Shown here: positions 1 to 5,025 of the stretch, piece after piece
Numbering within the stretch: the first letter of the stretch is position 1
How the letters are laid out: the number at the start of each line of letters is the position of its first letter
Assembly (NCBI GenBank): GCA_022710245.1
Contig: JAKLHH010000616.1
Coordinates: forward strand, 1-5,399
Direction: 5' to 3'
Length of the DNA: 5,399 nt
Source of the DNA: Myxococcota bacterium
GTDB taxonomy: Bacteria > Myxococcota > Polyangia > GCA-2747355 > JAKLHH01
Notes under the pieces: generated by a model
Databases searched by the model: none
What the model saw: the letters and a program-made list of their open reading frames with translations, nothing else
Told to the model about the DNA's origin: nothing
Made by a program: the position numbers and the translations under genes

Positions 1-46
1 CCTGGCGCGATAGGCATGCTTCTTCATGGGGACGACCTCCAGTGTG

Positions 47-66
47 TTTTGACCATCAAGTCAAAA
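47..66. promoter_or_regulatory. Inverted repeat, candidate operator
   Basis: TTTTGAC at 47-53 and GTCAAAA at 60-66 form a perfect 7-bp inverted repeat with a 6-nt spacer. It lies in an AT-rich dip about 155 bp before the kinase start. The arms are mostly A/T, so a stable RNA hairpin is less likely than a dimeric regulator site. No specific regulator is recognised. Confidence 0.35.
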
Positions 67-205
67 TTCGAGGCGTCCCCAACTTCTTTCTCAACAACCC
101 TTCTACCACTGACTCCCGCGGCGCCCCGCGCCGCCTCCTCGACGGAACATGAGGCAGCCGCTGACCTTGGCCCACCCGCCGCGAGGGTGATACCTTGGTC
201 ACCGC

Positions 206-210
206 AGGAG
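206..210 (+). promoter_or_regulatory. Ribosome-binding site that sets the kinase start
   Basis: AGGAG lies 9 nt before the in-frame ATG at 220. A second ATG at 216 is out of frame and only 5 nt away. This site supports starting the kinase at 220 rather than at the ATG at 16. Confidence 0.7.
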
Positions 211-219
211 CAGGGATGG

Positions 220-1872
220 ATGTGCGCTGAGACCGGGGCCGACGGCGAGCTCCTCGTCGGCCAGAAGATCGGCAACTACGTGGTGCGCCGCCTCCTCGGC
301 GAGGGCGGCATGGGCGCGGTCTACCTGGCGGAGAACCCGGAGATCGGGCGGCAGGTCGCGATCAAGGTGCTGGCGCCGCACATCACCCGGCAGCCGCAGG
401 GCGAGGACCGCTTCCTCAACGAGGCCCGCGCGGTCACCCGCATCGGGCACCCGAACATCGTCGACATCTACGACTTCGGCCGCACCCCGGCGGGCAAGCC
501 CTACTACGTGATGGAGCTGCTGCAGGGGCAGGAGCTGGCGCAGCTGATGAAGCGGCGCGGGCCCATGTCACCGGCCGAGGTGCTCGCCTACCTGCAACAG
601 ATCTGCGCCGCGCTCGACGCGGCTCACCGCGCCGGCGTGGTCCACCGCGACCTCAAGCCCGAGAACATCTTCATCCTCGCCCGCCAGCCGCTGACGCTGA
701 AGCTCCTCGACTTCGGCATCGCCAAGCTCTTCGAGGCCGACGGCGGGAGCGCCTCGCACACCGCGACGGGGATGATCCTCGGCACGCCCTTCACCATGTC
801 CCCCGAGCAGGCGGCTGGCCGCCCGGAGCAGATCGGACCGGCGACCGACCTCTACTCGCTCGGCGTGATCCTCTACTGGATGCTCGCCGGAGCGCCGCCC
901 TTCACCAACGCGCCGACGGCGGTGCTGCTGGCGAAGCACATCACCGACCCGCCGCCGCCGCTCAGGGAGCGGGCGCCGTCGGTGCCGGCCGCGGTGGCCC
1001 GGGTCGTGGAGCGCTGCCTGGAGAAGGAGCCGGCCCGGCGGCCAGCCTCGGCCTGCGAGCTCCTCCGCCTCTTCACCGAGGCCGCAGCGGCTGGCCCTGT
1101 GGTGACCGACGCCGGCGCGACGCTGCCCCCTCTCGCCACGCCTCTGGCCACGCCTCTGGCGAGGACGCTGTCCTCCGCACCTGCTGCGCAGGGCCGCGCC
1201 GAGCAGGTTCCCGCCGAGCAGACCCCCGCGCGGCGGCCTCGCGCGTTGCCCTGGGTCCTCGCGGGAGCGCTGGGTCTCGTCGCCATCGCGGCGACGGCGG
1301 TCGCGATCGTGGTGATGCAGCGCTCGGATCGGGGCGCGCGGGTGGCCAGCCCCGCGCCGGACCGCGCGACGACGAGGCCCGACGCCGCGCCGCGCGGGAC
1401 CGCGGCGCGAGGGCCCGCCTCGTCTGACGCGGGCCGCGCTCTCGACGCGGGCCGTGGAGTGGCCTGGCGCGAGGCCGTGCCCACCGCGGCCGCCGCGGAC
1501 GCGACGCCAGCCGCCGATGCGACGCCAGCCGCTCCGCCGGCGACCCCTCTACCCGCGGCCGTGGGCGGGGGCGCCGTCCGCTACCGTGCGCGCCTCGGGC
1601 TTCGCGATCACGCGAACCGGAACGGTGCTCGCTTCACGTCGGCCGCCGCCGTCATCCGTCAAGACCGCGCCAACTACCACCGCCACGGGGTGCGCGACCC
1701 CGAGGATGAGACCGACGCGCTCTTCGCGGACAAGGACCAGCGGACGCGGCTCGAGGGGCTGATGCGGCGGGCGCTGACGCCGGCCCAGGCGCAGCGCATC
1801 CTCGCCGGGACGCCGCTCGTCGAGGTCCGGATCGCCGGTGAGCAGGCTAGCCTGACCATCATCAGTGAGTGA
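220..1872 (+). CDS. Transmembrane Ser/Thr protein kinase (Hanks/PknB type) with extracytoplasmic C-terminal region
   Basis: A 550-residue Hanks-type kinase expected to phosphorylate Ser/Thr on cytoplasmic targets. The kinase domain spans about residues 20-285. The glycine loop GEGGMGAVY starts at residue 27. The ATP lysine is K49 (VAIK) and its likely partner is E68. The catalytic loop HRDLKPEN is at 142-149 and the DFG triad is at 164-166. The activation segment ends in GTPFTMSPEQ, with SPE in place of the usual APE. All catalytic residues are present, so an active enzyme is expected. A Pro/Ala/Thr-rich linker with short repeats leads to one membrane helix at about 345-366. Residues 367-550 should lie outside the cytoplasm: an Ala/Pro-rich stalk, then a charged module from about 453 that I do not recognise. 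The start at 220 is chosen for its ribosome-binding site. The gene converges on the J-domain gene. The kinase call is firm; its signal and substrates are unknown. Confidence 0.95.
   Translation: MCAETGADGELLVGQKIGNYVVRRLLGEGGMGAVYLAENPEIGRQVAIKVLAPHITRQPQGEDRFLNEARAVTRIGHPNIVDIYDFGRTPAGKPYYVMELLQGQELAQLMKRRGPMSPAEVLAYLQQICAALDAAHRAGVVHRDLKPENIFILARQPLTLKLLDFGIAKLFEADGGSASHTATGMILGTPFTMSPEQAAGRPEQIGPATDLYSLGVILYWMLAGAPPFTNAPTAVLLAKHITDPPPPLRERAPSVPAAVARVVERCLEKEPARRPASACELLRLFTEAAAAGPVVTDAGATLPPLATPLATPLARTLSSAPAAQGRAEQVPAEQTPARRPRALPWVLAGALGLVAIAATAVAIVVMQRSDRGARVASPAPDRATTRPDAAPRGTAARGPASSDAGRALDAGRGVAWREAVPTAAAADATPAADATPAAPPATPLPAAVGGGAVRYRARLGLRDHANRNGARFTSAAAVIRQDRANYHRHGVRDPEDETDALFADKDQRTRLEGLMRRALTPAQAQRILAGTPLVEVRIAGEQASLTIISE
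1129..1164 (+). repeat. Three tandem 12-bp coding repeats
   Basis: Three near-identical 12-mers (CCTCTCGCCACG, CCTCTGGCCACG, CCTCTGGCGAGG) encode a Pro-Leu-Ala-Thr-type repeat in the kinase's juxtamembrane linker. The unit length keeps frame, so copy number can vary without disrupting the protein. Confidence 0.7.
1498..1533 (+). repeat. Two tandem 18-bp coding repeats
   Basis: Two 18-bp units differing at two positions (GAC/GAT at the start, GCC/GCT at the end) encode Asp-Ala-Thr-Pro-Ala-Ala twice. They lie in the Ala/Pro-rich stalk between the membrane helix and the C-terminal module of the kinase. Confidence 0.75.
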
Positions 1873-1891
1873 AGCGCGTGTGAAGCGCGTG
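1870..1891. repeat. Tandem 11-bp duplication over the kinase stop codon
   Basis: TGAAGCGCGTG occurs twice back to back (1870-1880 and 1881-1891). The first copy begins with the kinase stop codon. It occupies about half of the 39-bp gap between the two convergent genes. I see no intrinsic terminator in this gap. Confidence 0.7.
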
Positions 1892-1911
1892 ACGGGCCAG
1901 CCTGGTCGAGC

Positions 1912-2451
1912 CTAGTCGCCGGCCACGAAGACGAGCCCCTGCTCGACGGCGGGCTCCTTCGTCATCAGCTGGTGGATCGCGATCTCGCCCGAGGCGGTGC
2001 GCGGGTCGGGCCGTCGCGTCGCTGGATCCGCGACGACGAACTCCAGCCCCTCGCCGCGGGCGATGGGCCGCACCAGGCTCGCGGGCCCGGTGCCGCGCTG
2101 CGCCTGCAGGGTCCGCCGGTAGGCCGCGCGCCGCTCGTCGTCCTTGAGGAACTTGTAGGCCGCGGCGATCCACTCGAAGCAGCGCTCGAGGACGCGCTTG
2201 TAGGGTCCCAGCCGCCGGCTGAAGTAGCGGTCCGGGTGCAGGAGCTTGCTCCGCTTGAAGTAGGCCCTGCGGAGGCTGAGGAGGTCCGCGTCCTCGCCGA
2301 CGCCGAGCATCTCGAAGAGGGTCATCCGCTCGAGGTTCCGGCAGAAGGCGTCGATCCAGGCCCGCGTCGCCGTCGGGAGGTCCACGACCTGGGCGGCCCG
2401 AGGTCTCTGGCCGACCACAACTCTGTCCACTGTCTGTGCTGTCTGCCACAT
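1912..2451 (-). CDS. Small J-domain (DnaJ-like) protein, probable Hsp70 co-chaperone
   Basis: A 179-residue protein with one J-domain at about residues 44-115: LFEMLGV, then a basic helix II, the HPD triad at 72-74 that is needed to stimulate Hsp70 ATPase, a long helix III, and a helix IV ending FLKDDERRAAYR. A short leader containing VDLP (22-26) and an amphipathic stretch precedes it. The C-terminal tail (about 116-179) is not recognised. There is no Gly/Phe region, no zinc-finger cysteine repeats and no DnaJ C-terminal domain, so this is a class III (J-domain-only) type. The ATG at 2451 has no Shine-Dalgarno. Other possible starts are GTG at 2430 or ATG at 2325, the latter cutting close to the J-domain. 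A longer open frame upstream has no support. The gene lies downstream of the Hsp70-like gene on the same strand, with its own candidate sigma-54 promoter. The likely partner is that Hsp70-like protein or a housekeeping DnaK. Confidence 0.88.
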   Translation of the reverse strand: MWQTAQTVDRVVVGQRPRAAQVVDLPTATRAWIDAFCRNLERMTLFEMLGVGEDADLLSLRRAYFKRSKLLHPDRYFSRRLGPYKRVLERCFEWIAAAYKFLKDDERRAAYRRTLQAQRGTGPASLVRPIARGEGLEFVVADPATRRPDPRTASGEIAIHQLMTKEPAVEQGLVFVAGD

Positions 2452-2460
2452 CACGTGATG
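2449..2460. promoter_or_regulatory. 12-bp perfect palindrome over the J-domain start codon
   Basis: CATCACGTGATG is a perfect palindrome. Its left three bases are the complement of the chosen ATG, and the predicted sigma-54 transcription start (about 2456) falls inside it. It could be an operator, or it could be chance. Confidence 0.35.
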
Positions 2461-2466
2461 CGGGGC

Positions 2467-2482
2467 TGCAATAGGTGTGCCC
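2467..2482 (-). promoter_or_regulatory. Candidate sigma-54 (-24/-12) promoter for the J-domain gene
   Basis: Read on the minus strand this is GGGCACACCTATTGCA. Against the consensus TGGCACG-N4-TTGCW it matches GGCAC and TTGCA with exact spacing between the GG and GC dinucleotides; only the first T and the G after GGCAC differ. Transcription would begin near 2456, about 5 nt before the annotated ATG, giving an almost leaderless message or a start further in. Such promoters need an ATP-dependent enhancer-binding activator. Confidence 0.6.
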
Positions 2483-2532
2483 TGGATACTAGATTGGTAA
2501 GTACCGGGCGCGGCGAGGGCAGGCGTCGTCTG

Positions 2533-2544
2533 TGTGGGGCCACA
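2533..2544. promoter_or_regulatory. Short dyad, possible activator site
   Basis: TGTGG-GG-CCACA lies roughly 80-90 bp upstream of the predicted sigma-54 transcription start. That is a usual distance for an enhancer-binding protein site. The arms are only 5 bp, so this may be chance. Confidence 0.2.
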
Positions 2545-2716
2545 AGACCACCAGGGGCGACTCGTCGAGAAGCCATCGCTCCGACAGGAGTGTATTTCAG
2601 ATGACGCCGGTATCACGCTGCCAAAGCCCCACGACATACCTGTCTCCCTCCGCTGCCAGCCCCATGTTCGATGCGGCGCGGGGTTTCTGCCTCGAATTCG
2701 ACAGGTCGCCCCGAAA

Positions 2717-2750
2717 TCTCCCTGGAAGCGATCTGGATCGCTCCGGGAGA
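2717..2750 (-). terminator. Hairpin after the Hsp70-like gene, candidate terminator
   Basis: TCTCCC (2717-2722) pairs with GGGAGA (2745-2750). An inner stem AGCGAT (2727-2732) / ATCGCT (2737-2742) closes a 4-nt loop, and GG/CC pairs between them leave two single-base bulges. The stem totals about 14 bp and starts 11 bp after the Hsp70-like stop codon. On the minus strand it is followed by ATTTCGG, not a full U-tract, so it may terminate weakly or stabilise the 3' end. Confidence 0.5.
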
Positions 2751-2761
2751 GCGAGCGAGGC

Positions 2762-3925
2762 TCAGAGGTGCGTCGCCACCACCGCGGCGCCGAGCGCCGC
2801 CGTCTCCTCCGGCGCGTCGTCGCAGACCACCGGCACACCCTCGAAGCGCTCGGCCAGGCAGGCGTGGAGCGCGGCGAGCCGCGCCTGACCGCCGACCAGC
2901 ACCAGCCGGCCGAGCTGTTGCGGGTCGACCCCTGCCTGGTCCAGGCAGCCCGCGCAGAGCGCGAGCACGGCCTCGAGCAGGGGCCGGGCGAGCTCGGCCA
3001 GGCGCTGGCGATCGAGCGCGAGCCGCAGGTGGACGGGCTCATCGCCCGCCATCAGGAGGTAGGGCAGGTCGATCGTCACCGCCCCCTCGTCGCCGAGCTG
3101 GCGCTTGGCCTGCTCGGCCGCGTCGCGCAGCCGCTGCCGGCAGACGGGGTCCTGGGCCAGCTCGGGGTGGGCGCGCGCGGCGGGCTCGGCCAGGAGCAGC
3201 TCGGCGAGCGCCTCGTCGAGGAGGTCGCCCCCGAGGAAGTCATCACCGACCAGCGCGAGCGGCGTGCCCCCGCTGTCGAGGACGGCGACCTCGCAGCTCC
3301 CGCCGCCGAGGTGGAGCACCAGCTGCGGAGCAGCCGGCGGAGGCATCACCGCCTGCAGCGCGGCCGCCGGGGCCGTGATCAGGTGGACGTCGAGGCCCGC
3401 CGCGGCCGCCGCGTGCCGGAGGGCCTCCTGGCGCTCCTCCTCGAGCCGCGAGGGGATCGCCACCACCATCGCGTCGACGGGCTCGCCGAGGTAGAGCTGG
3501 GCCATCGCGCGCAGCTTCCCGAGCAGGAGGCCCACCGTGGTCTCCAGCGAGACGCGGGTCGTGCCGATCCGCACCGCGAGGCGTCCCTCGTCGTCGGGGC
3601 AGAGCTGGTACGGCAGGCGCTCCGCGAGCGCGGCGGTCTCGGCAGCCACGAAGCGGCGGCCGAGGAGGCGCAGCAGGCCGAAGACGGAGGAGCCGGGGTT
3701 GGCGAGCATCTGCTGCCGCGCGAGCGGGCCCACCAGCAGCCGGTTGTCGGCGCGGGCCACCACCATCGGGATGGCGCTGTGTCCGTGCTGGTCCGCGACG
3801 AGGGTCGGCCTGCGGGTGCAGACCGCGACGTACGCGCTGGTGATGCCGAGGTCGACGCCGACGCCGACGTGGGTCGGCGGGGGAGAGAGGGTGCTGCCTG
3901 GGATGGGCGGTGGCCGGGCTGGCAT
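2762..3925 (-). CDS. Hsp70-like protein: nucleotide-binding domain only, degenerate active site
   Basis: A 387-residue protein that aligns by motif with the whole Hsp70 ATPase domain and ends where that domain ends. Phosphate-1 loop VGVGVDLGITS is at 20-30. FGLLRLLGRRF at 82-92 matches DnaK's FAIKRLIGRRF. VAIPSRLEEERQEAL is at 155-169. Phosphate-2 loop LHLGGGSCEV is at 204-213, followed by GDDFLGG at 227-233. The adenosine motif LVLVGGQARL and GAAVVATHL close the C-terminus. There is no interdomain linker or substrate-binding domain. Compared with E. coli DnaK, several positions change: T11 to I28, K70 to L85, E171 to A185, D194 to H205, T199 to S210, D201 to E212. DnaK's D8 is kept as D25. 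Nucleotide binding is plausible; normal hydrolysis and coupling are doubtful. The start at 3925 is the only sensible ATG before the first motif, though it has no Shine-Dalgarno. The open frame continues upstream through the repeat elements, which I exclude. Confidence 0.88.
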   Translation of the reverse strand: MPARPPPIPGSTLSPPPTHVGVGVDLGITSAYVAVCTRRPTLVADQHGHSAIPMVVARADNRLLVGPLARQQMLANPGSSVFGLLRLLGRRFVAAETAALAERLPYQLCPDDEGRLAVRIGTTRVSLETTVGLLLGKLRAMAQLYLGEPVDAMVVAIPSRLEEERQEALRHAAAAAGLDVHLITAPAAALQAVMPPPAAPQLVLHLGGGSCEVAVLDSGGTPLALVGDDFLGGDLLDEALAELLLAEPAARAHPELAQDPVCRQRLRDAAEQAKRQLGDEGAVTIDLPYLLMAGDEPVHLRLALDRQRLAELARPLLEAVLALCAGCLDQAGVDPQQLGRLVLVGGQARLAALHACLAERFEGVPVVCDDAPEETAALGAAVVATHL

Positions 3926-3971
3926 CTGGTATCGGAAGTCTACATCAGGCCCGGCGACGGGATCAGCAGGG

Positions 3972-4020
3972 AATTCGCCCTTCACCGCGGAGCCTCCGCA
4001 GGAGGCGAGCAGGGCGAATT
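3972..4020. repeat. REP-like hairpin element A
   Basis: Outer 10-bp perfect inverted repeat AATTCGCCCT (3972-3981) / AGGGCGAATT (4011-4020). It encloses a hairpin of GCCTCC, loop GCA, GGAGGC (3992-4006). The hairpin is preceded by CGGAG and followed by GAG, the same frame as elements B and C. Its right AATT is also the left AATT of element B. It lies in the divergent spacer, 46 bp upstream of the Hsp70-like start. Confidence 0.65.
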
Positions 4021-4064
4021 GCGGCGGTCTCATCCCGGAGCGGCCGGAGGCCGCGAGGACCCGC
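4017..4064. repeat. REP-like hairpin element B (46/48 identical to C)
   Basis: A 48-bp unit beginning AATTGCGG and ending CCCGC, with an inner hairpin GCGGCC, loop GGA, GGCCGC (4040-4054) flanked by CGGAG and CGAGG. It matches 4884-4931 at 46 of 48 positions; the differences are at 4026 and in the loop at 4047. The outer arm is incomplete: CCGC is followed by TCCG instead of AATT, so this copy looks worn or truncated on the right. Confidence 0.8.
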
Positions 4065-4164
4065 TCCGACAAACCCTTTCTCACAGCCCTTCTTCTTCGC
4101 TATCTTCCTCAGCGTGGTGGCTCCTGTCGATATGCACGCCGGATCGGAGCAACCTGGCTCGACC

Positions 4165-5004
4165 ATGAGTACCTCCTTGCCTCCGCTCGCCGCGCTTCTG
4201 CGGCCCCCGCCCAATCTCGACAGGCCCGGCGTCGCGGAGACCTGGTTTCGCGACATCGCGATGCGCGTGCTCGGCGCGTCTCGATTGCGTGCTGCGAGCG
4301 CGGTGCATCGCCTGGTCGAGCTCGAGTTCTACTTCGACAGCAAGGAGCACCCCGATCCGTTCGCCCACGGCCATCCCGAGCAGGCGACCCCCGAGCGCTG
4401 GTACTTCCATCGAATCGGCGCCTCGTATCGCGGTGGAAGCTTCAAAGGTCTCGACCTCACATTCGGCGACGGCTTCGCGCATGGCGGCATCTTGATCCGC
4501 AGCCTCGAGACACCCGAAGGTCGCCTCGTCGTCGGGCCTTCGCTCTGCGTCGACCACCTTCTGGCCACGACCGAATCGCCGTCGGTCGCCGCGCTCGCGA
4601 ACGTGATCGGAGGCCGCTCCGCGCTCGATCCGGAGTCCCCGCTCGTCCTGATCGACGGCGCGGAGGACAGCGTCGACGTGACGCTCTTCCGCTCGGCTCG
4701 CGTGGGGCTGTCCCTCAAGCGTCACGACGATGCGATCGCGAAGGACCGGCTCTCCCGCCGTTATCGTTTCCTCACCGAACCGCGCCTCGTGACGAAGGGC
4801 CGCGCCGAGTTGATCGCCGCGCTTCTGTCGGACGGCCACTCGCCCGAAGAGGTGCGACGCTTGACGGGGTCTCCGCTGAAGGCAATTGCGGCCGTCTCAT
4901 CCCGGAGCGGCCGAAGGCCGCGAGGACCCGCAATTGTTGGTCGTGGCAGCCCCCCGCCGCCGCCCGACGTGCGGGGCGCCGCTCCAATCATCGGACGTCG
5001 GTGA
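4165..5004 (+). CDS. Divergent alkyladenine DNA glycosylase (AAG/MPG)-like protein, with repeat-derived tail
   Basis: A 279-residue protein whose motif order follows the AAG (3-methyladenine DNA glycosylase) family, which excises alkylated purines. VELEFY at 51-56 parallels VETEAY, placing E54 and Y56 at the human catalytic E125 and base-stacking Y127. H68 (or H62) could stand for H136. ILIRSLE at 109-115 parallels LLRALEP, with R112 at R182. GPSLCVDHLL starts at 124 like the GPSKLC motif. Near the C-terminus, SARVGLSL and RRYRF parallel the family's ARVG and RF motifs. The YVYxxYG segment is poorly conserved. Similarity is by eye and motif order, so the fold is likelier than the activity. 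The start at 4165 has a GGAG 15 nt upstream; ATG 4132 is an alternative. Residues from about 240 are encoded by repeat C and a Pro/Gly-rich extension, probably an acquired tail. It stands alone between divergent and convergent neighbours. Confidence 0.6.
   Translation: MSTSLPPLAALLRPPPNLDRPGVAETWFRDIAMRVLGASRLRAASAVHRLVELEFYFDSKEHPDPFAHGHPEQATPERWYFHRIGASYRGGSFKGLDLTFGDGFAHGGILIRSLETPEGRLVVGPSLCVDHLLATTESPSVAALANVIGGRSALDPESPLVLIDGAEDSVDVTLFRSARVGLSLKRHDDAIAKDRLSRRYRFLTEPRLVTKGRAELIAALLSDGHSPEEVRRLTGSPLKAIAAVSSRSGRRPRGPAIVGRGSPPPPPDVRGAAPIIGRR
4883..4936. repeat. REP-like hairpin element C, inside the 3' end of the glycosylase-like gene
   Basis: Outer 9-bp perfect inverted repeat CAATTGCGG (4883-4891) / CCGCAATTG (4928-4936). 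The inner hairpin is GCGGCC, loop GAA, GGCCGC (4907-4921). GTCTC (4894-4898) can also pair with GAGGAC (4922-4927) if one base bulges, giving a long interrupted stem. This is the most complete copy and is read in frame as residues about 240-257 of the upstream gene. Confidence 0.8.
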
Positions 5005-5025
5005 TGCGACGAGGCGACTGTCGGT

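Larger units (their letters stand above)
1..219. other. Leader region upstream of the kinase gene
   Basis: I see no convincing gene here. The kinase reading frame stays open back to an ATG at 16, but that stretch has no ribosome-binding site and its composition is unlike the downstream coding DNA. It contains an AT-rich dip around 45-110, an inverted repeat at 47-66 and a pyrimidine-rich stretch at 86-104. I found no clear sigma-70 or sigma-54 promoter. The upstream neighbour lies outside the window. Confidence 0.5.
2452..2761. other. 310-bp gap between the Hsp70-like and J-domain genes
   Basis: I find no supportable gene; open frames here are extensions or shadows of the flanking genes. It contains the candidate sigma-54 promoter (2467-2482), a short dyad (2533-2544) and the hairpin after the Hsp70-like gene (2717-2750). 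The middle, about 2545-2716, shows nothing I can name. Confidence 0.5.

Noticed and set aside
873..1484. Minus-strand open frame of about 200 codons inside the kinase gene
   Set aside because: Antisense to clear kinase and membrane-helix coding sequence; Ala/Arg-rich shadow with no domain.
2452..3042. Extended N-terminus of the J-domain frame
   Set aside because: The extension overlaps the Hsp70-like gene in another frame and crosses a hairpin and promoter-like sequence, and its residues look non-protein-like. The J-domain protein most likely starts at or after 2451.
3970..3982. GGAATTCGCCCTT, identical as I recall to the insert-flanking sequence of TOPO TA cloning vectors
   Set aside because: The right arm (CAGGGCGAATTG) does not match the vector exactly. 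The enclosed hairpin shares the CGGAG...GAG plan of elements B and C, and the flanking DNA is coherent host sequence with no other vector bases. Chance within an inverted repeat is the better explanation.
3926..4084. Extended N-terminus of the Hsp70-like frame
   Set aside because: These codons read through hairpin elements A and B, and precede the ATG that lies 19 codons before the first Hsp70 motif.
2534..4168. Long plus-strand open frame of over 500 codons
   Set aside because: It lies antisense to the Hsp70-like gene, whose motifs are unmistakable. Its translation is rich in Arg, Glu and His with no recognisable domain, which is typical of a shadow in GC-rich DNA.
4883..4936. Integron attC site
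   Set aside because: The interrupted stem is suggestive, but no GTTRRRY/RYYYAAC core pair is visible and no integrase is present. A REP-like reading fits all three copies better.
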